The position numbers and the translations under genes are program-made. A model generated the notes under the pieces. That model saw only the letters and a list, made by a program, of their open reading frames with translations, was not told the origin of the DNA and ran no database searches. This document shows positions 9,598 to 17,913 of a stretch of DNA of 64,000 nt, in pieces; position 1 is the stretch's first letter, and the number at the start of each line of letters is the position of its first letter. This DNA is from Chitinophaga solisilvae. Lineage in GTDB: Bacteria > Bacteroidota > Bacteroidia > Chitinophagales > Chitinophagaceae. Where the stretch lies: NCBI RefSeq assembly GCF_009928525.1, contig NZ_JAABOK010000005.1:535553-599552 (forward strand), given 5' to 3'.

Positions 9598-10008
9598 ATG
9601 GCAAGGATAATGGCGATAGATTACGGGAAGAAGAGAACAGGACTGGCGGTAACGGATCCGTTGCAGCTGATTGCCAGCGGGCTGACAACGGTGGCTACAC
9701 ACGACCTGATTCCTTACCTGAAGAAATATTTTGCGGCGGAACAGGTGGAAACGATTGTCATCGGCGAGCCGAAGAGCCTGAAGGGAGAAGATACCCACGC
9801 TACGCCCCTGGTGGAGGAATGTATCCGTATTCTCCGGAAAAACTTCCCGGATATTCCCATTAAAAAGATAGATGAACGCTTTACTTCCAAAATCGCTTTC
9901 CAGAGTATGATAGACAGCGGGCTGAAGAAGAAGGACCGCCAGAACAAGGGACTGGTGGACGAAATCAGCGCTACTATTATATTGCAGGAGTATCTGCAAT
10001 ACAGGTAG
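9598..10008 (+). CDS. ruvX: Putative Holliday junction resolvase RuvX/YqgF
   Basis: This 136-residue protein has the RNase H-like fold of the YqgF family, which is linked to pre-16S rRNA 5'-end processing and proposed as a Holliday junction resolvase. The N-terminal motif MAIDYGKKRTGLAV carries the first catalytic aspartate. IVIGEPKSLKG and KIDERFTSKIA follow, and the last acidic residue is in LVDEISATIIL. Length is typical. It is followed 40 bp later by def. Confidence 0.92.
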   Translation: MARIMAIDYGKKRTGLAVTDPLQLIASGLTTVATHDLIPYLKKYFAAEQVETIVIGEPKSLKGEDTHATPLVEECIRILRKNFPDIPIKKIDERFTSKIAFQSMIDSGLKKKDRQNKGLVDEISATIILQEYLQYR

Positions 10009-10048
10009 AAAAATCGTAATTTCGCAGATTAAACCAAGAACCAGAAAC

Positions 10049-10627
10049 ATGATATTGCCAATAGTTGCTTACGGACACCCGGTATTAAGAAAGGTGGGAG
10101 AAGATATTACATCCGATTATCCTGAGCTGAAAACATTGATAGCCAATATGTGGGAAACCATGTACGCCTCTAATGGGGTAGGTATTGCAGCGCCTCAGGT
10201 GAACAAAGCAATCCGTTTATTTGTAGTGGATAGTGAACAGATTATTAATAATCTGGAAGATGATGAGAAAAACGATTATCCCGGAGATAATGGCATAAAA
10301 GAAGTTTTTATCAATGCGCATATAGTGGAAACAGGCGGCGACGATTGGGCCTATAACGAAGGTTGTCTCAGTATCCCTAAAGTAAGAGAAGATGTTAACC
10401 GTCCCGAAACCGTTACCCTGCGCTATGTGAACGAAAATTTCGAACCTCGTCAGCAAACATTTACCGGTGTAACCGCCCGTGTTATTTTGCATGAATATGA
10501 CCATATAGACGGCAAACTTTTTATAGATCACCTCAAGCCATTGAAGCGCAGAATGTTAAAGAGCAAGCTCGATGATATCTCCAAAGGCAAAATACGCGTG
10601 GATTACAAAATGCTGTTTCCCAAATAG
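10049..10627 (+). CDS. def: Peptide deformylase
   Basis: This 192-residue metalloenzyme removes the formyl group from the N-terminal methionine of new proteins. The three family motifs are intact: GVGIAAPQV (about residue 47), EGCLSIP (about 109, with the metal-binding Cys) and HEYDH (about 152, with the two metal-binding His and the catalytic Glu). An inserted acidic segment, NNLEDDEKNDYPGDN, separates motifs 1 and 2. TAATTTCG at 10016-10023 is one mismatch from a -7 box and may give def its own promoter. Confidence 0.97.
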   Translation: MILPIVAYGHPVLRKVGEDITSDYPELKTLIANMWETMYASNGVGIAAPQVNKAIRLFVVDSEQIINNLEDDEKNDYPGDNGIKEVFINAHIVETGGDDWAYNEGCLSIPKVREDVNRPETVTLRYVNENFEPRQQTFTGVTARVILHEYDHIDGKLFIDHLKPLKRRMLKSKLDDISKGKIRVDYKMLFPK

Positions 10628-10697
10628 GAAATAATTTTGTAATGTAAATAAAACCCGTTATTTTGGTATTAGCAAAGCATAAACATCCGTATCCATT

Positions 10698-11249
10698 TTG
10701 GGAGCTACCTTAACATATACTGAAATAGAACTTGTTCAGGGCCTGCAAGCCAGGGATGAAAAAATATTCAGCTATCTGTACGACCATTATTCACCCGCAT
10801 TATATGGCGTTGCACTCAAAATAGTTACGGATGAAGCTTCCGCAGGAGATGTGCTGCAGGAAGTATTTATAAAAATCTGGCGCAACATCGACAGGTACGA
10901 CGCTTCCAAAGGCCGTCTCTTCACCTGGATGTTGAACATAGCCCGCAATACAGCCATTGACAGTCTCCGGTCAAAAGCGCATAAACTCGACCAGAAAGTC
11001 CAGGACGTTACCAGCACCTCACTCATGTATGAACCCCAACTAGCTGTACACCTTCCTGTGGACCACCTGGGACTTACCAAAGTGATAGACGGCCTGCCCA
11101 AAGATCAACGGATCATTATTGACCTTGCCTATTTCAAAGGTTGTACCCAGGAAGAAATAGCCAAGGTGCTTGAAATACCATTGGGAACCGTGAAAACCAG
11201 GATGCGTAATGCAATCATACAGTTGAGAATCCTATTAAAACAATTGTAA
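10698..11249 (+). CDS. ECF-type RNA polymerase sigma factor (copy 1)
   Basis: This 183-residue alternative sigma factor contains region 2 (about 25-95, with LYDHYSPALYG and GRLFTWMLNIARNTAID) and region 4 (about 125-180, with GCTQEEIAKVLEIPLGTVKTRMRNA), the helix-turn-helix that reads the -35 element. The start is a TTG; no ATG fits the conserved N-terminus. TATTTTGG near 10658 resembles a -7 box. The anti-sigma gene begins 6 bp after the stop. A second sigma/anti-sigma pair with long identical stretches lies directly downstream, so this is a tandem duplication. The signal it answers is unknown. Confidence 0.93.
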   Translation: MGATLTYTEIELVQGLQARDEKIFSYLYDHYSPALYGVALKIVTDEASAGDVLQEVFIKIWRNIDRYDASKGRLFTWMLNIARNTAIDSLRSKAHKLDQKVQDVTSTSLMYEPQLAVHLPVDHLGLTKVIDGLPKDQRIIIDLAYFKGCTQEEIAKVLEIPLGTVKTRMRNAIIQLRILLKQL

Positions 11250-11255
11250 AATAAA

Positions 11256-12143
11256 GTGGATGTACAACGTTACATATCATCCGGTATTTTAGAAAGCTAT
11301 GTGTTCGGGCTCCTGCCTGAATCAGAACAGGGAGACGTAGAAACAGCTGTCATGCAATACCCTCAGGTTAAAGCCGCCGTTCAGTCGCTGCAGCTTGACA
11401 AGGAGAAGTTTGTACAGTTGTACGCCTGTCCGCCGCCTGCTGAAATAAAGGATCGCCTGCTGGATATCCTCCGCAGGGAAGGCACGCAGGAAGGGAATGC
11501 CCTGTTGCCGCAAGAGTTACGTGTACCCGATCCCGTTAGTAACAAACGTATAAGGGAAACCCCGGTAAAACAACTGAACGGACAAAAGAAACCATCCACA
11601 GACCGTATCTGGAAATATGTGGCTGCGGCCTTTATTATCCTGCTGCTCGGAAGCGTATTTATGAACTTCTTTCTCGCCAGCCGATCCACTGACTATAAAT
11701 CCAGGTACAAATCCCTGATAGCTGCCCGTGAAAAACTGGAAGCCGATAAGGAAGCACAATCCCTCACCAGTGCCGGTGCAGAACAAAAGGAAGCGGATAT
11801 GCTGAAAGATCCCGCTTTCAAACAGATCAAGATTGAAGGCGCAGGCGAACAGCTGGGACATGTAGTCACCGTTTGCTGGAACCCAATCAGCCACGCCTTA
11901 TTCCTGATGGCACAGGTAATGCCCGTACCTCCGGCCGGTAAAACCTACCAGTTGTGGGCTATCCATAATAAAAAACTCCTGGATGCAGGTGTGTTCGAAG
12001 GCGGCGCCCAGATGACGCAGAAAATACAGGAAATGAAACCAATGGAAGATGCCGAAGGCTTCGCCATTACCCTTGAAAATAAAGGAGGCAGCAATTCTCC
12101 GACTATGAACCAGGTAATCATGGCTGCCAGTATCAGCCGGTAA
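11256..12143 (+). CDS. RskA-type transmembrane anti-sigma factor (copy 1)
   Basis: This 295-residue protein should hold the preceding sigma factor at the membrane. Residues 1-118 are cytoplasmic and begin with MDVQRYISSGILESYVFG, as in anti-sigma-K/RskA-like proteins. One membrane helix spans about 120-142. The outer part has a charged helical stretch (about 148-180) and then the RskA-type beta domain (VTVCWNPISHALFLMAQVMP, YQLWAIHN, AGVFEGG). The start codon is GTG, 6 bp after the sigma stop, which suggests translational coupling. A hairpin overlapping the stop codon ends the pair. Confidence 0.9.
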   Translation: MDVQRYISSGILESYVFGLLPESEQGDVETAVMQYPQVKAAVQSLQLDKEKFVQLYACPPPAEIKDRLLDILRREGTQEGNALLPQELRVPDPVSNKRIRETPVKQLNGQKKPSTDRIWKYVAAAFIILLLGSVFMNFFLASRSTDYKSRYKSLIAAREKLEADKEAQSLTSAGAEQKEADMLKDPAFKQIKIEGAGEQLGHVVTVCWNPISHALFLMAQVMPVPPAGKTYQLWAIHNKKLLDAGVFEGGAQMTQKIQEMKPMEDAEGFAITLENKGGSNSPTMNQVIMAASISR

Positions 12144-12173
12144 AACAGGAAACAATCATTTGTTTTCTGTTTT
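12142..12173 (+). terminator. AT-rich hairpin terminator after anti-sigma copy 1
   Basis: AAAACAGGAAACAA at 12142-12155 pairs with TTGTTTTCTGTTTT at 12160-12173 (14 bp with one G-T pair, loop TCAT). The left arm starts within the TAA stop codon. It has a U-rich 3' side but little GC, so termination may be incomplete. Confidence 0.6.
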
Positions 12174-12341
12174 AAATATGTATATTGCTTCATAGTATTA
12201 ATTGCCCCATTAACCATTATCAGCACCAGCCCTGAAAGACACTGGTAATTATGCACTGTAACAGCTATGCCCTTTGGGGATGCCCTGTTGTGTCATGTTA
12301 TGAGTTCACCCTAAATGTTCAATCAATAGCCATTATCTGAC

Positions 12342-12890
12342 TTGGATTTTTCAGCTACATACACTGAAGCCGAACTGGTACAGGGATTACGTGCCCGTGA
12401 CCAGAAAATATTCAGCTACCTCTATGATCACTACTCCCCGGCACTGTACGGCGTGATCGTAAAGGTGTTGAATAATGACAGCACCGGCGGTGATGTACTG
12501 CAGGACGTATACCTCAAAATATGGCGCTACGCCGATCGTTACGATGAAACTAAAGGCCGCCTCTTCACCTGGATGCTGAACATCGCCCGCAACACCGCTA
12601 TCGATATACTCCGTTCCAAGTCGCACAAACTTGAGCAGAAAATCCAAAATATTACGGATGACGTAAATGCTGGAAGCGGACCATTAACCGTATACCAATC
12701 CACCGATTACCTCGGGTTTTCAAAAATTCTGGAGAAACTGACCAAAGAACAACGTACGCTCATAGATCTGGCTTATTATAAAGGCTGTACTCAGGAAGAA
12801 ATTTCCAGGGTACTGGACATCCCTTTGGGTACCGTTAAAACCAGAATGAGAAACGCTATCATACAACTGAGAAATATTTTAAACAAGTAA
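12342..12890 (+). CDS. ECF-type RNA polymerase sigma factor (copy 2)
   Basis: This is a 182-residue paralogue of the sigma factor at 10698. Long stretches are the same (IFSYLYDHYSPALYG, GRLFTWMLNIARNTAID, GCTQEEISRVLDIPLGTVKT), while the linker between regions 2 and 4 differs. The start is again TTG (MDFSATYTEAELVQG). The 198 bp before it hold the terminator of the first pair and no clear TAnnTTTG box. Its anti-sigma gene starts 16 bp downstream. The pair probably arose by duplication and may now answer a different signal through its diverged anti-sigma factor. Confidence 0.93.
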   Translation: MDFSATYTEAELVQGLRARDQKIFSYLYDHYSPALYGVIVKVLNNDSTGGDVLQDVYLKIWRYADRYDETKGRLFTWMLNIARNTAIDILRSKSHKLEQKIQNITDDVNAGSGPLTVYQSTDYLGFSKILEKLTKEQRTLIDLAYYKGCTQEEISRVLDIPLGTVKTRMRNAIIQLRNILNK

Positions 12891-12906
12891 ACACGTATCA
12901 ACAATA

Positions 12907-13755
12907 GTGGACGCACAATACTTCATATCGTCCGGGCTGATTGAGCTTTATGCGGCAGGAATGGCTTCCGAACAGGAAGTCCAGGAGCTGGAAGCCGCTA
13001 TGCGTCAATTTCCGGAAGTCGCCGCCGCGGTAGAAACCTACCGGCGCAATATGGAGGAATATGTAAGCCTGCAACGCCTCACCCCCGAAGCAGCCGTAAA
13101 AACCAGTTTATTTAACCAAATCAATAATGAACCCGATTTGCAGGACAGCTTGCAAAAGACTGACCAACAAATGCAACAACCAAAACTAGTGTCCATGACT
13201 GAAACAAAAAGCCTATCCTGGAAATGGATTGCCGCCGCATCAGCTGCATTGCTGATTGGCAGTCTCATTCTGAACTACGTGTTCTTTAACAGGTACAAGG
13301 AATTCAAAGAGTACAAAGACAAATACCAGTCTTTGCTATTATCCCAGAACTCCATCCTGTCCAAAGAAAATCTTTACAAAACGCGTCTTGAACAAATGCA
13401 GCAGTCCCTGGATGTTATCCAGGATCCTGATGTAATGAAAGTGAAGATGCCAGGTACCAAAGCCTTCCCTGAAGCAATGGCAACTGTATTCTGGAACCAG
13501 TCCAGCAAACAGGTTTACGTGAAAGTGAACAAACTGCCTGAACCTGCTGCAGACAAACAGTACCAGCTGTGGGCCATCGTAGATGGTAAACCGGTTAGTA
13601 TGGGTGTGTTTGAAATGGGTGATACTGCTCAGCTCCTCCAGAAAATGCAAATCACCGGCGCTGCCCAGATGTTTGCGGTTACCCTGGAGAAAAAAGGCGG
13701 TGCAGCTGCTCCGACTATGGAACAGATGTATGTTGCAGGGAAAGTGCCAGGTTGA
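12907..13755 (+). CDS. RskA-type transmembrane anti-sigma factor (copy 2)
   Basis: This 282-residue paralogue of the anti-sigma factor at 11256 starts with GTG. It has the same order: cytoplasmic N-terminus (MDAQYFISSGLIELYAAGMA), membrane helix at about 106-127, a charged helical stem (FNRYKEFKEYKDKYQ), then the RskA-like extracytoplasmic domain (ATVFWNQSSKQVYVKVNKLP, YQLWAIVDGKPVSMGVFEMG, FAVTLEKKGGA). The stem and the cytoplasmic linker differ most from copy 1. It ends before a strong terminator at 13785. Confidence 0.9.
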   Translation: MDAQYFISSGLIELYAAGMASEQEVQELEAAMRQFPEVAAAVETYRRNMEEYVSLQRLTPEAAVKTSLFNQINNEPDLQDSLQKTDQQMQQPKLVSMTETKSLSWKWIAAASAALLIGSLILNYVFFNRYKEFKEYKDKYQSLLLSQNSILSKENLYKTRLEQMQQSLDVIQDPDVMKVKMPGTKAFPEAMATVFWNQSSKQVYVKVNKLPEPAADKQYQLWAIVDGKPVSMGVFEMGDTAQLLQKMQITGAAQMFAVTLEKKGGAAAPTMEQMYVAGKVPG

Positions 13756-13784
13756 TAACCATACATTTTAATTGCTGATCTTTA

Positions 13785-13836
13785 ACAGCTCCGGCTTTTG
13801 GCGGCCCTCCCGCCGGAAGACCGGAGCTGTTTTTTT
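13785..13836 (+). terminator. Intrinsic terminator after the second sigma/anti-sigma pair
   Basis: ACAGCTCCGG (13785-13794) pairs with CCGGAGCTGT (13821-13830), followed by seven T. An inner stem, GGCGG at 13800-13804 with CCGCC at 13810-13814, caps the structure. Confidence 0.9.
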
Positions 13837-13876
13837 ATGCCCCCGGAATAATGCAGCTTTTCTTTAAATTGCGGGC

Positions 13877-14827
13877 ATGTCACATTTCTGGAAAAGTATA
13901 GCCGTAACCATTGTGGTTAGCCTGGTAAACCTGCAACAACTGTCCGCTCAGGACACTGCCCGATATAAAGGGATGACCGTTAACCTGGACGAAGTAATCG
14001 TGGCCGCAAAACGTATAGGCTTCGACGTTAACAGCTTTATCAGAAGGGTGGAAGAAGATACCACCTTTTACAAAGCCTTTAAAAATCTGCGCATCATCAG
14101 CTTCAGCGCAGATAACGACATCCGCATGCTGGATAAAAAAGGACAGTTGCAGGCATCGCTGAAAAGTATCACCCACCAGACCGTTCAGGGCAGATGCCGC
14201 TCCATGAAAGTACAGGATGAAAAAGTTACCGGCGACTTCTACACCCGTAAAGGCAACTACAACTATTATACAGCAGAACTCTACGCTAACCTGTTCTTTA
14301 CCAGCGGCACCGTATGCGTAGACGCCAGCGGCGAATCCACGGATAAAGAAAGCGGCAGCCTTGCCAAACATAAGGCACAGCTGAAACAACTCATCTTCAA
14401 CCCCGGAAAACCTATCCGTGGCGTACCTATCGTCGGACAAAAAGTAGCCATCTTCGACAGGGATGTTATCCGCTTCTATGACTTCTCTATCTCCGCAGAA
14501 AATTATGTGGACGGAACCCCTTGCTACGTATTTAGCGCCAGGGCCAAGCCCGGCCTGAGCCGCATCGACAGGGCAGACGTAGTGGTGGATGAACTCATCA
14601 CCTGGTTCAATAAAGATAATTTTGAAATAGTAGGCCGTAAATACGCGCTCTCCTATAAAACCATGCTATTCGATTTCAACGTGAAAATGAATGTGCAGAT
14701 GACGAAACAGTACGGCCTGCTCATCCCCGCACTGGTGACCTACAGCGGCACCTGGGATGTGCCGTTTAAAAAGAGGGAAACTGCTGAATTTACCGCCAGG
14801 TTCTTCGGTTTTAAGGCAGCACAGTAA
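13877..14827 (+). CDS. Secreted protein of unknown function
   Basis: This 316-residue protein has a signal peptide (VTIVVSLVNLQQLSAQ, cleavage near residue 24) and is therefore periplasmic or outer-membrane associated. The start of the mature part, KGMTVNLDEVIVAAKR, resembles the short TonB-box-like lead of CarboxypepD_reg/outer-membrane proteins. I recognise no domain or catalytic motif in the rest, which looks like an all-beta protein. It stands alone on this strand, and its TAA stop abuts the stop codon of the convergent gene with no spacer. Confidence 0.7.
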   Translation: MSHFWKSIAVTIVVSLVNLQQLSAQDTARYKGMTVNLDEVIVAAKRIGFDVNSFIRRVEEDTTFYKAFKNLRIISFSADNDIRMLDKKGQLQASLKSITHQTVQGRCRSMKVQDEKVTGDFYTRKGNYNYYTAELYANLFFTSGTVCVDASGESTDKESGSLAKHKAQLKQLIFNPGKPIRGVPIVGQKVAIFDRDVIRFYDFSISAENYVDGTPCYVFSARAKPGLSRIDRADVVVDELITWFNKDNFEIVGRKYALSYKTMLFDFNVKMNVQMTKQYGLLIPALVTYSGTWDVPFKKRETAEFTARFFGFKAAQ

Positions 14828-16501
14828 TCAGTAAACTACCGTCACCGTACCGGTTTTATGCACCGGCAACTGCGTACGTACCTCCTGGTAATCTACAATA
14901 TACACATAGGTAGCTGCCGCAACCGGATCGCCATGCAGCTTGCCGGTCCAGCCAACCTGCGGATCCGTTGTATAAAAAATACGCTCTCCCCAGCGATTGT
15001 AAATGCTCAGCGTATATTTTTCTACCGGACATTTATACAGAGGCCGGAAGTAATCATTCCGCCCGTCGCCGTTAGGCGTAAACGCATTCGGGAAATGCAT
15101 GGTGCATAGGCAATCCATGTAATCCACCACCACAGAATCGGTAGACTTTCCACAGGTATTGTACGCATAGATAGCATATACGCCGGGTCTGGTTACCACA
15201 AACTGCGGCACACTGGTGCTGTCCTGCCATTTGTACGCCGCGCCTGCCGCGCCGGTTACCCGCAGCGGATATACCTCATTGGTACAAAGCATCTTATCCG
15301 GCCCCAGGTTCACATGCAGTGTATCGTCAAAACCCACGTGGATGGTGTCGGAAGACTCACAGCGGCCTATCTGCGCATGTACATAATAATAGCCGGGCCT
15401 GGTTACGTAATAGGTAGCCTGGTCTGACTCGTCCTGCCAGCGGTAGATACCGTTCCCGAAATCGGCGGTGAGCACCAGGAAATTGCCTTTACAGATGGTT
15501 GTATCGTTACCCAGATTGAGTTTACGGAGACGGTTGAAATTTACGAAGATGGTATCTACCACACTGCAGGTGTTGTTGATTTCTACCAGCGCCCAGATAT
15601 TGGCTTCGTAGTTAACAGTTATCGCCGGCATCCGGGAGCCGGTACTCCACAGCCAGCTGGTGGCTTCCGGAACATTGGGCGCCAGCCTGATAGATTCTCC
15701 CGGGCATAGCAGCGGGTCTGGTCCCAGCGTAAAGGGATACGGCGGACCGGTAAAAGTGATGGTGATCTGATCTGTAATTTCCGCGCATCCTTTAGGGAAT
15801 ATTCTTACGCTGTAGGTACCGGAGGTGCGTACCTGCTGGGTAGGCTCCGTATTGCCGGTAGACCACAGGTAGGTGCAGTTCTGTGCGGTAGCGTCCAGCA
15901 TCAGCTGTTCGCCGGTACATAGCACCAGGTCCTGACCCAGCTCTACTTCAGGAACCGGCGTATAGAACACGTTGACAGAATCCGGTATCAGACATCCGTT
16001 GATTTTTACTTTATAGGTAGCGGCAGTATCTACCAGAATATCGGGCAGCGTGGAGCTGTCCTGCCACAGGTAGGTAGCACCCGGAATAACAGGGGCGCTG
16101 AGCGTCATGGTGCCGCCTTCACAGAGGGTTATGTCCTGTGGTCCGAAATCAAAGATAACCGGCGTCACAATGGTGATGGTCTGCACGGTAGTTTCGGCAA
16201 CACCATTGCGCCACACAACCAGTGTATTGTTATAGGTGCCTGTATTCCTGTAAATATGATAAGCCTTCAGCGCAGCAGCGGAGTCTTTTTCCAGAGAGGC
16301 GGGGTCGCCAAAGTACCATTTCGCGGAATCAATACCAGCTTCATTCTTAATACGAAAAAAGACGGTATCATTTACACAGGTAGAAGACGTGGTAAAAGGG
16401 GTAGCGGCACGGACCTTTCCCGGCCATATGAGTGCGGCGCCCAACAAAAAAATCAATATATAAAACCTGCAAATGGAACTGCGTATGTATAGGTTAGTCA
16501 T
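14828..16501 (-). CDS. Secreted PKD/Ig-repeat protein with type IX secretion (gliding-associated) C-terminal domain
   Basis: This 557-residue surface protein has a signal peptide (LIFLLGAALIWPGKVRAA, about 14-33). A PKD-like domain follows (about 40-110: AKWYFGDPAS, TGTYNNTLVV). Then come five Ig-like repeats of about 80 residues, each opening with LGxDxxLCxGE-like sequence and containing YLWQDSST or YLWSTGN (starts near FGPQDITLC, LGQDLVLC, LGPDPLLC, LGNDTTIC and LGPDKMLC). The C-terminus (about 465-557), HFPNAFTPNGDGRNDYFRP followed by YNRWGERIF and GTVTVVY, is the gliding-motility-associated type B sorting domain used by the type IX system. An adhesin or matrix role is likely but not proven. 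Confidence 0.9.
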   Translation of the reverse strand: MTNLYIRSSICRFYILIFLLGAALIWPGKVRAATPFTTSSTCVNDTVFFRIKNEAGIDSAKWYFGDPASLEKDSAAALKAYHIYRNTGTYNNTLVVWRNGVAETTVQTITIVTPVIFDFGPQDITLCEGGTMTLSAPVIPGATYLWQDSSTLPDILVDTAATYKVKINGCLIPDSVNVFYTPVPEVELGQDLVLCTGEQLMLDATAQNCTYLWSTGNTEPTQQVRTSGTYSVRIFPKGCAEITDQITITFTGPPYPFTLGPDPLLCPGESIRLAPNVPEATSWLWSTGSRMPAITVNYEANIWALVEINNTCSVVDTIFVNFNRLRKLNLGNDTTICKGNFLVLTADFGNGIYRWQDESDQATYYVTRPGYYYVHAQIGRCESSDTIHVGFDDTLHVNLGPDKMLCTNEVYPLRVTGAAGAAYKWQDSTSVPQFVVTRPGVYAIYAYNTCGKSTDSVVVDYMDCLCTMHFPNAFTPNGDGRNDYFRPLYKCPVEKYTLSIYNRWGERIFYTTDPQVGWTGKLHGDPVAAATYVYIVDYQEVRTQLPVHKTGTVTVVY

Positions 16502-16531
16502 TGCGTTGACATGGTAATAAACGCTAATATA

Positions 16532-16664
16532 TGATTTTAATTATGAATTAAGAATTATGAATGATGAGTTAGGGCGAAGATTAAAGCGAAGAACAAATTT
16601 TGTTACTCCCTTTAATCTTCGCCCTAACTCATCATTCATCATTCTTAATTCATAATTAAAATCA
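16532..16664. repeat. Palindromic element with ATTATGA heptamer arms; GCGAAGAT core
   Basis: This is a long, nearly perfect inverted repeat. The left arm starts at 16532 (TGATTTTAATTATGAATTAA) and continues through heptamers ATTATGA, ATTAAGA, ATTATGA, ATGATGA into GTTAGGGCGAAGATTAAAG. The loop is about 16586-16608. The right arm is the complement and ends at 16664. The outermost TGA of the palindrome on the right (minus strand, 16662-16664) is the rluD stop codon, and it is mirrored at 16532-16534. It probably forms a terminator hairpin for rluD. Confidence 0.85.
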
Positions 16665-17732
16665 ATTGTCTTCATTCAGCGGCCTCGCCGACCTATACCT
16701 TCTCCATTTTTCCAGAACGTTGGTGAAGTCTTCGGGCATGGGGCTTTCGAAGTACATCTGCTTACGGGTGCGGGGATGAATGAAGCCCAGTTGTTGGGCG
16801 TGGAGGGCATGTCTTGGCATTATTTCGAAGCAGTTTTCCACAAACTGTTTGTATTTGGCGAAGATGGTGCCTTTGAGGATACGGTTGCCGTTATAGGTAT
16901 CATCATTGAAGAGGGAGTGACCTATATGCTGCATGTGTACGCGGATCTGGTGGGTGCGGCCTGTTTCCAGGCGGCATTCTACCATGGTAACGTAGTTGAA
17001 GCGTTCCAGTACGCGGTAATGGGTGATGGCTTCTTTACCGTATTCGCCGTCGGGGTAGGCGTCCATGATTTTGCGGAAGCGCTGATGACGGCCTACGTGA
17101 GCTACCACGGTGCCTTCATCTTCTTCAAAGTCGCCCCAGACGAGGGCTACGTACCTGCGGTGTACGGTATGGTCAAAGAATTGTTTGGCCAGGTCGGTCA
17201 TGGCTTTTTCAGATTTAGCCACTACCAGCAGGCCGGTTGTATTTTTATCGATGCGGTGCACCAGTCCGAAACGAGGTATGGCAGGCTCTGTAGGCCTGGT
17301 TTTATCGCCCAGGTACCAGGATAGTCCGTTTACCAGGGTGCCGGTATAGTTACCGCAGCCAGGATGTACCACCATGCCGGCAGGTTTATCGATGACCATT
17401 ACGTCGTCATCTTCATATATGATGTTCAGAGGGATTTCTTCCGGCAAAACCTCGGTACTTTCCGGGTTTTTGTTGGAGAACACGATGATCCTGTCCAGCG
17501 GCCGGATCTTGTAATTGGATTTAACGGGCTTATCGTTCACCAATACCATTTCCGTGTCCAGCGCAATCTGAACTTTATTACGGGTGGCGCCTTCAATGCG
17601 TGCGGTGAGAAATTTATCAATACGGACAGGCTCCTGGCCTTTATCTACGACCATATTGATTTTCTCGTACAAATCCTCACTGCCATCACCGTTTTCCAGT
17701 TCATCTTCCAGGTCCAGCAATTCTTCATTCAT
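16662..17732 (-). CDS. rluD: Large-subunit rRNA pseudouridine synthase, RluD family
   Basis: This protein of about 356 residues converts uridines in 23S rRNA to pseudouridine. An acidic N-terminal tail is followed by an S4 RNA-binding domain (PVRIDKFLTARIEGATRNKVQIALD). The catalytic domain carries the family motif HRIDKNTTGLLVVAKS with the essential Asp, then ETGRTHQIRVHMQHIGH. I start at 17732 (MNEELLDLEDE) and not at 17765, because the -7 box TATTTTTG on the minus strand lies at 17748-17755 and the longer start would be upstream of the promoter. RluD rather than another RluA-type enzyme is the best guess from length and the S4 domain. Confidence 0.9.
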   Translation of the reverse strand: MNEELLDLEDELENGDGSEDLYEKINMVVDKGQEPVRIDKFLTARIEGATRNKVQIALDTEMVLVNDKPVKSNYKIRPLDRIIVFSNKNPESTEVLPEEIPLNIIYEDDDVMVIDKPAGMVVHPGCGNYTGTLVNGLSWYLGDKTRPTEPAIPRFGLVHRIDKNTTGLLVVAKSEKAMTDLAKQFFDHTVHRRYVALVWGDFEEDEGTVVAHVGRHQRFRKIMDAYPDGEYGKEAITHYRVLERFNYVTMVECRLETGRTHQIRVHMQHIGHSLFNDDTYNGNRILKGTIFAKYKQFVENCFEIMPRHALHAQQLGFIHPRTRKQMYFESPMPEDFTNVLEKWRRYRSARPLNEDN

Positions 17733-17746
17733 TCCTATAAATTTTA

Positions 17747-17901
17747 GCAAAAATACTATCATCATTTGAGATTTGGTTATTTATTCATTTGAGATTTGTT
17801 TCCCGGCATGGAGTCACCTTTGCCTTTTGGTGCTCACCGGTTATACCAATAAATCTCAAATGAATAAATAACCAAATCTCAAATGATGATAGTATTTTTG
17901 C
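17747..17901. repeat. Perfect 51-bp-arm palindrome carrying divergent promoters (rluD and lipB)
   Basis: Two identical arms in inverted orientation (17747-17797 and 17851-17901) flank a 53-nt loop. Each arm ends outward in TATTTTTGC, so both divergent genes receive the same -7 box: 17748-17755 on the minus strand for rluD, and 17893-17900 on the plus strand for lipB. Inner arm sequence is built of ATTTGAG/ATTTGGT-type heptamers. The loop has its own short stems (GGTG/CACC, CCGG/CCGG). Unlike most other palindromes here, there is no GCGAAGAT core. Confidence 0.9.
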
Positions 17902-17913
17902 AGATCAGAAATT

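Noticed and set aside
10698..13755. Assembly artefact as the cause of the repeated sigma/anti-sigma region
   Set aside because: The two copies differ throughout in nucleotide sequence, linkers and spacers, so they are diverged paralogues.
17733..17765. Eleven extra N-terminal residues for RluD (MMIVFLLKFIG)
   Set aside because: These codons include the -7 promoter box at 17748-17755 and belong to the palindrome arm.
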